This document shows, piece after piece, positions 23,365 to 34,900 of a stretch of DNA of 64,000 nucleotides. The translations under genes were made by a program, and so were the position numbers. This DNA is from Montifringilla adamsi (Eukaryota; Chordata; Aves; Passeriformes; Passeridae): positions 644,329-708,328 of the forward strand of contig JAGGNK010006002.1 in NCBI GenBank assembly GCA_017590115.1, given 5' to 3'. The notes below the pieces were generated by a model, which had not been told where the DNA came from, made no database searches, and worked only from the letters and a program-made list of their open reading frames with translations. Position 1 is the first letter of the stretch. Each line of letters opens with the position of its first letter.

Positions 23365-24374
23365 GCTGCTGCCAAGGGGTGGGAGCAGAGAAGCCAGGAG
23401 GGATAAGGGTTTTGCTCGTTGCTTCTGATGGAAAATCTGAGTATTCCCAAACAGGAAACTGGTGCCCCAGGGGCCAAAGCCAAGGCTCACACAGAGGTTG
23501 ATCTCAGCCTTATCTAATAAAATCTGTGTCATGCAGTCTGTTGGTGCAGGGGAGGTCAGGATGGTGCTTGGTGTCCCTGGAGGTTGTTCAAGGAGACTCA
23601 GCTGCATCTGTGGGAGTATGAGTGAGAGCAGATAACCATGTAGGAGGGAAATTCAGAGAGTAAGTGCACAGAGAAACCACCTCAGCCTCACGAATTCCCA
23701 AAGCCACAAATAGCTGGAGGTGAGAGACACACCTCAGGGTGCTTCTGCTCTTACCCCAGCACTTGGTTTTGGCCATTGATGATACGCAGTGTGAGAAGAA
23801 CTTCCACTGTGACCCATGAGGATGCTCCTATGCTGGGCAGGACTACGACTATGGGGACCTGAGTTTGTGGCTCAGCTCCATCCCAGGGCCAAGCTGGAGC
23901 TGTGTTGCTGCAGGAGTCCACAGCCTGTGTTTGCTGGAGCAAGGTGATGCAGGAGCATCTCTGCCAGCAATGTAGACACTCAGGGATGGGGGCGGCACCC
24001 TCCTCCCAGTGTAAATAGGCCTTCAGGCATCAGGGTAATAACTCAGACAGACAGGATTAATCTTTCTTCTCTTGCTGGAAATGGTGAAAAGCAGGAACAG
24101 AAAGATCCTGAGCCTGCCTTTGACATCAATCAAATATGCACAGAAATATGATGGTGGTGGTGACAAAGCAGCAGGGAAGAGGAGAGCAGGAGGGGCTCAT
24201 GAATCACAGACCAAGTGTGAGAGGGGACAGCTGGCTGCGAGGCTGAGAGCAGCAGCCTGAGACCTGGTCCCTGCTCAGCTCTGCAGCCAGGAATGGGTCT
24301 GGGATATTGCCTATGGATTTCCAGCTGCTGTGGAGCAGGTCTGAGCAGAGAGCGCCCAACACATGGGGCACACC
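23365..24374. other. Unique sequence, nothing recognised
   Basis: No exon, RNA or repeat signature recognised. Short open frames have no domain. Confidence 0.45.
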
Positions 24375-24380
24375 CTGGTA

Positions 24381-25000
24381 TGTTGTAATGTGCTTTTATA
24401 CTTTGTAATACTTTGTAATAGTTTTGTTTTTGTATCCCCTTATTTTCCCCAAATGGTGTACCCCTGATTGTACCCCCTTCCTCTACCTGTATAATCATTT
24501 TCCTGTGTTGAGATCATCCCCAAATCCCCATCCTGGCTCTCTGTCAGTCACTCAGCATCCCATCCCCTCTATCCAGAACTTTCGGTCTAAGTCATTGAGT
24601 GATTAATCCGAGGCCAGGAGTCAGCCCCCCAAGTATTATTCTATATGCTATCCCAAATGTCCATCCCTAAGGTTTCATCCCTGGAGGGCCTTTACTTGTC
24701 AGCAAATGTATCTACCTTCGGTTTCCTCCCCCACTTTAAATGTAACCTTGAGATTCCTTTTGGTTTACTCTGAGCAAGGGGCAACACTGAGGTGTGGGGC
24801 CCCCTGAAGAGCTCGGAATAAACCTTGGATTAACCCCTGCTGAGAGTCAGCCTTTTATCCTCTACCGATGCCTCCAGTGTCTCCTCTGCTGCAAAGGTGT
24901 CTAGCCCAGATGCTTCCAGTACCCTCGGGGCACCAGAGAGTGTCTCTGCCGACCTGGGGCTGGCCGGGGTTCCTGGGAGGCTCCCAGAGAGACGGAGACA
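24381..25000 (+). mobile_element. ERVK-type solo LTR with perfect 6-bp target duplication
   Basis: The 620-bp element begins TGTTGTAATG and ends GACGGAGACA. It is flanked by CTGGTA at 24375-24380 and 25001-25006. AATAAA lies at 24817-24822, leaving a long 3' part of about 180 bp. A six-base duplication and TG...CA ends fit ERVK-type integration. No internal region is present. Confidence 0.92.
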
Positions 25001-25006
25001 CTGGTA

Positions 25007-26639
25007 CCCCCAGATCGCCCCCACTAGCTGTCACCCAGTGCTGTCCAAGGCCAAATGCTACAGTGGCTCTTTGTGTGCTGCCCAGGAACTCATTTAAAAG
25101 GGCACTGAGCTCCAACAAACCCATTTTGTGCAGGTCAGAAGGCATTGGCAGGTGGCAATAACTTCCTGTCGCTGTTGGCCTAGATGGGGCTGAATCTGGA
25201 CTCACGCCCTGTTCCTCACGGCTCAGCTTGGACTTAAAGACAGAAATTGCACACAGTGAGGCAGTCAAAGACCACATGTCCCTGTTGGAGGTGTCTCAGA
25301 GGCTGGCAATGAGCTGGTGCTGATTCCAGCCATCTGTTGTTTGTCATTGCCCGTGTCCTCATTTTTCATCCATCCCCAAAAAGGGTTTTAAGGCAGACTC
25401 CGCTCCTATTAGTGTTACAAAATTTGTGTTCTGGATTCAGTGCTTTTTGCAGTAGGGTGGTGTGAATGTACCTCTCCCCTCCCCTCCACCGCTGGTATCA
25501 CCTGGATGTGTCCAGATATACAGCAGCGCAAGCAGATTGCCTGAGGATAAGCTTTCCCTGCCTCCCAAACTGAAGAGGATTCAAATTTTTACTGGAAAAG
25601 GTTACAAAAATGTCCTGAAAATTACCCCAGATTAGAAGAGGCTTTCTTCAGTAATAAGGCTCTCTTTCTCTTCCTTTATTGGTTCTGCAGGAAAAAAATA
25701 AGCACAAACTTCACTGAAAGTGTTCAGCTGTTTTTCCCTCAAGCTTCTAAAAACTTCAGCTCCTGGTTGGATGTGAGCCACAGCTTGAGAAGCAAAGGGG
25801 GCTGATGGGTGTGAGTGTGGGGCTGGCAAAGCTGAGTAATGATGTCCTGCAGATCCACACAGCATCTCTTTGTCCTTCCAGCAGCTTCTCAACCACAGCC
25901 AGAGATGCAGGAACTGTTAGCCTGAGCATCCTTGGCAAGCAACAACTGCTCTGTTGGGCTAAACTAGGACAGTGACTTGGACCAGCCCTTATGGAGGGGG
26001 TGGAGTTGCTCCTTTGCCTCATCCCACCAACAAAAGACGTGAGAACCAGGATATTAGAGGTGTTTTTTTCCTCACTGACTCCTGGCATTGGAGACCAGCT
26101 GGTTACTGCAGCTCATCAGAGAACTCAGGTGTCCTGCTGCTCCACCACCAGCAATTGCAGTTTGCAGGTATGGTTTTCTGTGTAAACTCTGAGCTGAATG
26201 TTATTTAAACTTCTCTTTAGCAAACAAATCCTCCAAGGAGGGGATTTTTTTTCTGTCATTGTTCTCCAGGGAGAAAATATCCCTGAGGGAGTTTGCTTCT
26301 TCATCCCACTGGAAGCATCTCAGCTGCCAGTTTTGCCATTGTTTGGTTGTCTACAAGCTAAAAATACCCCGTGTACAATTAACCTGCTCCTTGTCACCTC
26401 TGGCAATGGGGCTGACAGGTGCTCACCAGCTGCACTGGTTGAAATAAAACAAACAAAACTGAGGAAGATTTCCAGTGTCTTGCTGTGCTGCACTGTGAAA
26501 CTGCTGCACAGTGGCAGAAAAGTGCTTTAAAGCACCTGTGAAGGTGATGCCAAGTGAAAAATTGTCACCCAGAGGGGGTTGTGCAGGTGCTGGGCCCTTA
26601 AGTACATCATGTGGTGGGCGAGCAATGGTCTCACACATC
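25007..26639. other. Unique sequence, nothing recognised
   Basis: Ordinary single-copy-looking DNA. No exon, RNA gene or repeat recognised. Confidence 0.45.
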
Positions 26640-26950
26640 AGGCCCAAAGGGTGACAGTGGCTGACACATCAGACTGGCACCAGTCATTGGGTCCTGCAGG
26701 GCTCCATCCTCAGTCCTGTAGTCTTCAACATCTTCATAAATGACTGGGATGCAAGACTGGAAGGGATGCTAAACAAGTTCACAGATGAAACTACACTGGG
26801 AGGAGCTGTTGACTCTGTCGAGGGCAGAGAGGCCTGCAGAGAGACCTCAACAAATCAGAGAAATGAGCAATCACCAACCGTGTGAAGTTCAACAAGGGAA
26901 AGTGATGGATTCTGCACCTGGGATGGGGCAACCTTGGATGTGTGGATGGA
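26640..26950 (+). mobile_element. Decayed CR1 ORF2 (reverse transcriptase C-terminal region)
   Basis: Words such as 'ggctccatcctcagtcctgtagtcttcaacatcttcataaatgactgg' and 'ttcacagatgaaactacactgggaggagctgttgactct' match the CR1 reverse-transcriptase coding region after the catalytic motif. Stops and frameshifts interrupt every frame, so it is a dead fragment. Confidence 0.85.
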
Positions 26951-26961
26951 CATCTAATAAG

Positions 26962-27012
26962 CTCATCTTGTTCCAACCCCCTGCCATGGGCAGGGACACT
27001 TGCACTGTCTGG
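26962..27012 (-). mobile_element. CR1 LINE 3' fragment, 50 bp
   Basis: 'agctcatcttgttccaaccccctgccatgggcagggacac' is the reverse complement of a CR1 3' end, facing the plus-strand ORF2 fragment just upstream. They are separate insertions or a rearranged copy. Confidence 0.75.
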
Positions 27013-29260
27013 GAACGTGTACCTGGGTTTGGTTTTCCTCTCTTTTCTGCTTTGACTCACTGAACAATACCATCTGGCTTTTCCAAACAGCAGTTTTGCT
27101 CATTGTGCCTTCACTGGGATCCATAATAAATACTCCTTTGGTCAATAATGAAAGAGCAAGGAAAATTAGCAGCACTTCTGCCAGGAGCTCAGAGCCAGTA
27201 AATCCCAGAGAAATGCCATGGCACCCACACAGACTTCAGAACTCACTGGGATGGATCCCCACATGTCCCTTCTCAATATTTTTGTCTTTATCTGGAGTAT
27301 TCTTCTTCCTATGATGCTCAGGATGTCTCTGGTGTAATCTCAGAGCTGTAGCAAAGTCCTCCTCAAGCAGCCCAGACACAGCGGTTCGTGGCCACAGCCC
27401 TTCCTGCCAGGATGGATGTGAACCATGCCAGAGCACTGGCTCCAGTGTCTGCTCTTTCCTGTTCTTCCCAAGAATGATGTTTCTCCCTATAAACTGAAGC
27501 TTTCCTCAGCAGCTGATGGCTCCTCCAGGTATTTCTCACCTCAAGGAAAGATTTGGCAGAGCTGTAAAATCATCCTAGATTTTGATTTTGGCTGCTTTGA
27601 GGTGAAAACCCAATTTTCTGGTTCAAAACATATTTTTGGCCCTAATTACTAATGTTGATAAAATAAAATAAACATTTTGATGCAAATGGTCTGAGGCAAA
27701 TGCAACATCATGAATCACTGAACAGTTTGGAAAATTTTTCCCTTCCCATTTGAAGCATTAAAACACTTTAAATGTCCAAACTGGCTGACTATTTTCCATC
27801 CAGCCTTGGAATAATCTCATTACTGTAATGCACAATGATTTCCAATACACCTACAGTTACGTGGAGGAGAAATGACTGTAGGTGATGTAACTCCTCCATC
27901 CTAGGAGCAATGGATGAACAGCCAGCAATGCTGTTGCAGGACTGCGAAAGTTTTAAGTGTCAGTTACTGATACAGTGGATGGAGCTTAAAAATGATAGGA
28001 GTGAAAATCCCTGTGCTGGAGCCACATCGAGGCTCCAGGGAGGCAGATCCAGCTGCAGTTCTGATGACTCAGCCTTCGGGGAGATAATTGCAATCTCCAA
28101 GTATCAAGGGACGTCACTGCCAAGGAAGGAAAGGAGATATTTTATGGTGGGAGAAAGTTCAAAGGGAGCATGGCTGAGCTGCCTGTGTGAAAGCAGAGGT
28201 GGGATGATCCAGGCTGAGCAGTCAGAAAAATTGTCAGTAAAAGTGGAAAAGTTAGAAACTCCATCATTTGGGATGCTCAGAATTACACCAAACAACATCT
28301 GAGTGAGTTCCCCTCAGGAACCAATCTGCGCCAGCTGATCCAGAGCTCTCCAGCCTCCCCCACTCTGCTCTTCACGACATTTTATCATATAAATGCAGGA
28401 GTCAGTAAGGAAATTATTAGATCCCTGTCCCCAGCAGTCCCACAATATCTCCCTTTATTCAGAACTGCAAGTTCTACAACCCCCGGCCAAGAGGCCCTGC
28501 CAGGCAGGTGAGGGTTGTTTCCCAGGGGATGTGTGACCTCTGTTCGGAGGGAAATTGGATGCACAGCTCTGTGCCCCTGGGGCACAGTCCTCACTGCATT
28601 GCCACTGCCACAGCCAGCTCCAACACTGACTGCCTGAGGACAAGGGAAGCTGTTTGTCACCACCTTTATCCTGGCACCTCTGTGTTATTGAGGAATAGAT
28701 ATAAAAGAGCAGGAAAGGAAGAGCCAGAGGTTCCCTGAGGAGCAGGAAAATAATCCCAAAGCCTTGCTCTGAGCAGTTCAAGGACTGAAACAGGTTCTGT
28801 GGTGGGCAGTATGGAGACTGGCAAAGGTTGGACATTGCCAGATGTGAAAAATCTTTGTAGAAGAAATGCCTTCAAAGGAAGGTAAAGTAGAACCTTAGCT
28901 CCTGACTGATGGGTCTGCAGTGAGCTACAGAGGAGAAGGTGCCCTTTGCTGGGCCAGATTCTTTCCTGAAAAAGCAACAGAGAGAAGAAAGCTTCACTGC
29001 CACTCCTGATATGGGCAGAGGTCAGACTCCTCCCAGATACACTCTCCTGTGAAAAGTAGAGGCTGTTGGCCTTTTCTGTGTTATATCATCCTGCTGCCTC
29101 TTTGGTGTGACTCCTGCCCACTTCTTGATGGCCCCAGGCTGCACCATGATCTCTGCACCTTCCACTCGTTCTTTTGTATCTGGGACAGCTGTGTCATCTT
29201 GCTGCTGTGGCTGGAGACAGGATTTTGGGTGCTGCTTCATGGGTGCAGTGTGGGAGGGAA
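27013..29260. other. Unique sequence, nothing recognised
   Basis: A 130-codon plus-strand frame at 27910-28302 has no recognisable domain or splice signals and is taken as chance. No repeat or RNA gene is recognised. Confidence 0.45.
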
Positions 29261-29423
29261 GATCATAGGATCATAGAATATCCTGAGCTGAAAGGACCCA
29301 AAGACTCAACCAGTCCAACCCCTGGCCCTGCCCAGACACTCCAACAATCCCACCCTGGGCATCCCTGGCAGCGCTGTCAAACACTCCTGGAGCTCTGGCA
29401 GCCTTGGGGCCAGGACCATTCCC
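29261..29423 (-). mobile_element. CR1 LINE 3' part, split by an LTR
   Basis: Begins at the tail 'gatcatagaatatcctgagctg' and stops at 'ggaccattccc'. The same CR1 continues at 30192 after a 768-bp LTR. Confidence 0.9.
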
Positions 29424-30191
29424 TGCATTAAGAATGAGGTTATATATGTCTAATTCAATAAACAACAGAGTTGAATTTAGCAGCAATTTTAATTGAGCAG
29501 CAATTTTATATAAAATAATACAATCAAATATAATCAAGCAGATACAAAAAGAAATTTGGCAGTGGTTTGGATAAAGCATAAGCAAAACCGATGGGGGTAC
29601 GATCAGGGTACGGGGGGTTTCTCACCCTGCCTCCCGTACAAAAAGCACAGGAATCCAAACACAGCCTACATACTGTATGCTAATACATATTCATCAGTAT
29701 TTCTCTGTAAATCTCCTCCTATTTTTGATTCTTGAAATCTATGTCACTGTACTGCACAGCACATGCTCTGCTTGTTTCTAAGAACTCTTCTTGGCTTTTG
29801 GTGGTCGCATCCAACCACCAAAGTGGCTTCTCCTCATGGTCACTGTCCTTTCAACAACCTGTGAACAATGGTTGCACATGCGCCCCAAGTCTTGTGTTAG
29901 AGAAGCCAGCATTACATTCCAAAAATAAGCCCTATTATTTCATAGATACCTGGAATCATCCCAATTTTGTCCATTTCAAAGCTGATTCTTTAATTATCCC
30001 GAGACCTATTCCATTTTGGGATGTTATTTATCTCAAACTACATCCTGTATCTTATTTTCTCATGAACATCTGAAAACATCTGTTTTGCGACACTAATTAC
30101 ATATCCTTTTCCTCTATTACTTTTTAACAAATATTTTCTAAAATATCAATATAGTTACAATTGTTAGCACAAATCATATTCATTTATCACA
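29424..30191 (-). mobile_element. LTR inserted in a CR1
   Basis: In plus coordinates it begins TGCATTAAG and ends TTATCACA, giving TG...CA ends and 768 bp. Minus-strand poly(A)-type words and a 'tacgggaggcagggtgagaaacc' segment support the orientation. The CR1 on either side is nearly collinear, missing only a few bases. A clear target duplication was not seen; a four-base CCTG repeat is possible if the left end is set two bases in. Confidence 0.72.
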
Positions 30192-30452
30192 CCTGGAAAG
30201 TGTTCAGCACGCTCTGGAGGAAGAACCTTTCCCTGATCTCCATCCCAAATCCCCCTGGCCCAGCTCCAGCCGTTCCCTGGCTCCTGTCCCTGTCCCAGAG
30301 CAGAGATCAGAGCTGCCCTTGGGGAGGAGCTGCAGCCCCGCTGAGCTCTGCCCTCAGCCCCCTCTGCTCCAGCTGAACAGACCAAGTGCCCTCAGCTGCT
30401 CCTCATGTGCCCCTCCAGACCCTTCACCATCCTCGAGTCCCTCCTTTGGATG
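30192..30452 (-). mobile_element. CR1 LINE, 5' continuation after the LTR
   Basis: Resumes with 'cctggaaagtgttcagcacgctctggaggaagaacc', the CR1 sequence expected just after 'accattccctgggg', and runs to 'gtccctcctttgga'. It matches the same part of the copy at 19370-19890 almost word for word. Confidence 0.92.
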
Positions 30453-30599
30453 GAGGAAGATCTAAGAACTGATGGCATCGCTGCCACAAACATCTGCATC
30501 TGTCTGGTCTGCTGGGGCCGAAGTCTTCCTCCCTCCACACTCCCTGGGAGTGCTGCATGAAGCATCAGCACCAAGGCTAGGATTTGGTACCTGGCTTTG

Positions 30600-31977
30600 T
30601 GTGTTGGTATAACACAGCCATTTAACACAGCTGTTGGTTTTTTTGTTTGTTTTTGGGGGGTTTTTTTGAAGGGGAGGAACCACAGAGGTGGCGTCTGTGA
30701 AAAACTGCTAGAAACTTCCACTGTGTCCGACAGAGCGAATCTCCGATGGCTCTGAAGATGGACATGCTGCTGGCCCAATTAGAGAAGCTGGTAACGCCTC
30801 TGTGATTACATATTTTAAAAGACAATCAAGAAGCCCTTATGAGGGGTTGCGGGGAGTTGTGTTGTTGCCGTGGGCCGGCCGCCGGCCCGGCAATGGCCCG
30901 CAGCCAGCTTTGCCTGCCGGGCCGCCTCAGGCCTGCCGCCCTGAGGGCAGGGGCGGCGGCCACGGGAATGGTGGCGAGGGGTGTGCTGAGCGATTCCCCC
31001 ACACGGAGCCTGGGCGAGATCAACTTCTCAGCGTTGCAAAATCCTGCAGAAATCTTCGAACTGGTGGAGTTTGTTGGTAATGGTGCTTGGAGGGAGTAGG
31101 GTTTTTTCCTTTTAGAGAAAGAGGAGAAAGTGAGGACATGTGGCTGAAGACAACATAGCGACCCCACAGTCAGTGGAAGGAAGAGGGGCAGGAGGTGCTC
31201 CAAGTCTCTGCAGGCCGTGGTGAGGACTACAACACGGCAGTCTCGCTGTAATTCATGAAGTCCATGGTGGGATGCAGAGATCCACTTGCAGCCCGTGAGA
31301 AGAGGTGCTCAAGCTGGAGTGAGTGGATGCTAAAACGCTGTCATCTTGTGGGAGACTCGAGCAGAGCAAGAGAGCCCTGGCTTCCAGAGATAGAGAGGGC
31401 TTTTGCTTCCAGAGATAAAGGAAAAGGGCCCTTGCTTCCAAACTAGAGCAGCTTATACTTAAAAAGAGTACACCCTATGCACTAAAGTGATCCATGCTAT
31501 GCAGTTTTGGAAAGACTGCTTTGCCTGTGGGAGGACTCACCGCAGGTTGGGCAGGACTGCTACTTGTGACAATTTCAGCCACGTTGGAGAAGGTCACGGA
31601 GGGCTGTCTCCTGTGGGAAGGACCCTACGACTTAGCAGAAGAGACTTCTCTCCTGAAAAAATATTTTGAATGAAGAACTGACCAAAATTCCCACACCCTA
31701 TCTCCCTGTGCTGTCGGTGGGAAGGAGGGAGAGGATGGGGGGGAAAGGTGTTTTAGAGGCTTAGTTTATTCCTCATTATCCTCCTCTAACTCTGTTAATA
31801 ATAAATTTACTTTATACCTTTAAGTTTAAGCCTATTTTTCCCTTAGAGTGTTCTCTCCTAATCCCTATCTCAGTTCATGAGCCCTTTGGGGTGTTTTTCC
31901 CCCTCCTCTGCTCAGCTATAGGAGAGAAAAATGAATGGTATTTTGTGGATGCCTGGTGTTTGGCCGGTGTGGAACCA
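30600..31977 (+). mobile_element. Long solo LTR (1,378 bp) with 5-bp target duplication
   Basis: Begins TGTGTTGG and ends GGAACCA, flanked by CTTTG at 30595-30599 and 31978-31982. Segments such as 'ccacagaggtggcgtctgtgaaaaactgctagaaactt...cgcctctgtgattacatattttaaaag' and the AATAAA-bearing 3' part (31799-31804) fit one avian LTR family that I know from memory. The span 30838-31100 is GC-rich, unlike the rest, and looks like an insertion into the LTR body. Near 31371-31441 a short segment ending 'cttgcttcc' or 'gcttccagagata' repeats three times. No gag, pol or env sequence is present. Confidence 0.8.
30839..31099 (+). pseudogene. TNIK: TNIK-like N-terminal fragment inside an LTR
   Basis: An 86-codon open frame starts at ATG 30839. 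Residues 51-82 (30989-31084) read SDSP-RSL-EI--SAL--PA-IFELVE-VGNG and agree with the N-terminus of TNIK (TRAF2- and NCK-interacting kinase, STE20/GCK family) at about 24 of 32 positions. TNIK fits better than MINK1 or MAP4K4 because of the SDSP start and the E in the SL-EI segment. The match ends inside the glycine-rich ATP loop (GNG kept, third glycine lost), followed by a stop, so no kinase can be made. The 130 bp upstream is CpG-rich like a 5' UTR. If, as I recall, the first intron of this gene family falls after the SALR codons, the fragment came from spliced RNA. It sits wholly within the LTR. Confidence 0.72.
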
Positions 31978-31982
31978 CTTTG

Positions 31983-34900
31983 GACACTTTGGCAGAAGAC
32001 GGAATCTTTTTCTCCTGCAGAAGGATGCACTGAGATGCAGCAGAGTGACTTGGATGTATTCATCCAAATCATCTCAAGCAGAGCAGACATGGAAAATCCC
32101 ACTTTCCAGCCTCAGCAAATAATGCATTCCATAGACCCAACATCCCACCCTGTTTGCCAAGCACTGCATTTTTGTTTGCTCTCACTTTCAGTGAGAGGCT
32201 AAATAACCCCTAATTACAGCTGAAATGAGAGCAACCATGGCTTCTTCAGCCATCAACATGGGGAAACCAGCTGGAAAGGAAGAGGTGCTCGCAGCCATGT
32301 CAGGGATTCAGGCTGATGTTTCAAGCTGTCACTTTTCCAGTATCCCATGGCCAGGGCATTGTGTTTGGCTGTGGATTTCTATGCCAGGAGGACAGGATGG
32401 TAAGACTGAAGCCTAAATGGGGAATGTTGACCCTACAAACCCAAAAATGCATCTCCCGTTTGCTCTCTGATTTGCGATTTCTCTCCTGCTCTATGTGCCA
32501 GACATACCAGGCCCTGTGAATTTAAGCAGAGTCTTACAAGAGGCTTCCTCCCAAGTGCTCCTGCCCCATGTGTAACCCACTTACTGCACTCAAGACTCAT
32601 CACAGAAATGAGCAGTGGGGATCACTTTAAGTGCCATCTATGAACACAGAAGATGTTGCTCCTGTTTCTCTGCAAGAGCCTCTCTGGCAGATGACATGAT
32701 CCTGAAAACTGATTTTATCAAGCTTAATATGCCACAATATTCCTGTGTGCTTGGCAGATGCACCTACAGTCATGAAAATTACTCAGTGAGGATTGAAAAG
32801 ATTATCACTGAAGAGCAGAGACCAGCCTTAATTCTGCCCTGGGATACCCCAGGTGCCACCAGCCCAGGACTGAGCACTGCAGTTGTTCCCTACCAGGGCT
32901 CTCTGCCCTTTACCACCTAAAAATCCTAATCCCCCCCAGCCAGAGGGCAGGGAAGGGTGTGGCACACACAGCCCTGCTCAGCCAGTTCTCATGCAGATGA
33001 ACGATCCTATTTGATGTGATGACATAGACAGCAGCTGAGGCCATCTCCCAGCTGCTTTAGGGGCAAAGGCAAGCCCTAAGCCTGACAGGAATAATCTACA
33101 TCTGAAGTGGGAGAGAGAAGGAAGCTGCCTAATGATCAACCCTGGGCTAGTAATTACTTAGAGCATTCATAATCGTCCCCCACAACCCCTCCCCTGCATT
33201 AAACAGGAAATATGCAGCACGCAAAGAGCAGCAGGAGACTTGGCATGCCAGGGGTGAAACCTCAGCAGGACCAGCTGGGCTAGTGTGCAGGGATTGTGAG
33301 AGGGATTCAGGCCCAGGGATGGCCTCGGGTCCTAAAATATGAGTGCAAAGCCCTGCTGGGCTTTTGGTTTGTACCTAGGTACGTTTGCAATGAAGCCTGC
33401 TTCCCCTCTGAAAGAGTGAGAGCAATGTGGCATGTGGAGGGTACCCAGGGTGAGAATCGCCATTTTTGCAATCCACAGGCGCAACACCCCAGCAAAGCTC
33501 AGACCTTAAAAGTTAGGAAGAAGCTGCCCAAATAGCAACCAACGTTGCTGCTCTTCCTGGGAAATTAAATCCCCACACAGAGAAGTTTCTTTTCATTTGG
33601 TCAAAACCTTCTCCTCTGATTCTAATCAAAGCCTCACACTCTGCCTTGCTTTCTCCCTGGCAGTAGTGGGGTCACTAGGGATATCTTGGCAGGAAATTTC
33701 TAAAGGAAATGTCTTTCAGAACAACTCTTTGTGGTGAGAATATATCTACCTCATCAAAATGTCTTGTTCCCCCTTTTATCTTTAAACAAAACCTGCCCAG
33801 ATGTGCGCTGTGCATCTGCACCAGGCTGCACACACTGCTGAGCCTGTGGCTCACAAGAGCCCCGGAGAGGAATCCAGGCATTTGCTACCCTCTGCTGTCC
33901 TTTTCCCGCTATCTCACCTCCCTCTGGCAGAAGCCACCGCTATTTTCCTCCCTCCGCTATGTCCCTGTGTCACTCGCCATATGGGCATCATCATCCTGCA
34001 AATCCTGCACCTGAGTCTCTCCAGGTGCCTTCAGGCCGAGCCTCCTGTCCCCTCAACCCTCTGCTTCCCCCAGACCACCCAGACCCATGTCTCAGATATA
34101 ATATCCAAAATACAGAGTAGCTGTGCTTCCCTTCACCCTCAGCCTGCTCTTTCACACTCTTCTTTCTGCTCCCCAGCTGGTCCTCCTGTTCCTTCTTCTA
34201 CTTTTACGCTGCTTCTTCCTCTGCATTGCTCACAAATATTGAGCCCATGGGAGAGCTGGACTCTCCTGAGCACTGAAAGCCCTTCTCAGGTCTCAGAGAA
34301 TAGCCTGACACCACCAGGGTTAATCCTGCCTTTAACAGCTCTTAGTTTTCACAGGGTAAAACAAGCCAAGGGCTAATGCAAAATGCCCACCAATCCCAGA
34401 TCCCTCGTTTCCAGCCCTGGAGCGGTGTAGAAACTACTATCAATTCTTATTTATACATGGAGTTAGCATAAGGAGGTAACTCACTTTGCTCCTTCAGAGG
34501 GAGGGAGGTTAATTCCTACTCAGGAGAACATGGGATGGTTTTTCCATGTACTTCCTGAGGCACTGGTTGTTCCCTTTGCAAGACAAGCACAAGAATAACA
34601 AACACTCTAAGGTGGTAAGAAAGTGAATCCGTATTCTTGGCATTTTCCTATGGATGAGCCAAGTTCAGTTTTGCATGTGAGCTGGAATTCTGTATTTCAA
34701 GCAGGAATTTCTTGGCTATGTAGGAAGGGTATCCCTCCTCCTGCCACCACAGCACATATTCAGTGACTGCTAAACTCATCTGAGAACTCACTAACAAATC
34801 CCTTAATGAGCTGATGATATTAAAATAAATGCAAAACCAGGGAATTTCAGAAATGTGGCACCTGCCTTCGATCATTTATATTTTTAGCCTGGTTTCCCCA

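Noticed and set aside
26640..26950. Reverse-transcriptase-like coding sequence as a live gene
   Set aside because: Stops and frameshifts in all frames; it is a dead CR1 fragment.
33801..34376. 191-codon plus-strand open frame
   Set aside because: Ser/Pro/Leu/His-rich, no domain, no exon signals, and an overlapping frame is also open. This is typical of chance frames in pyrimidine-rich DNA.
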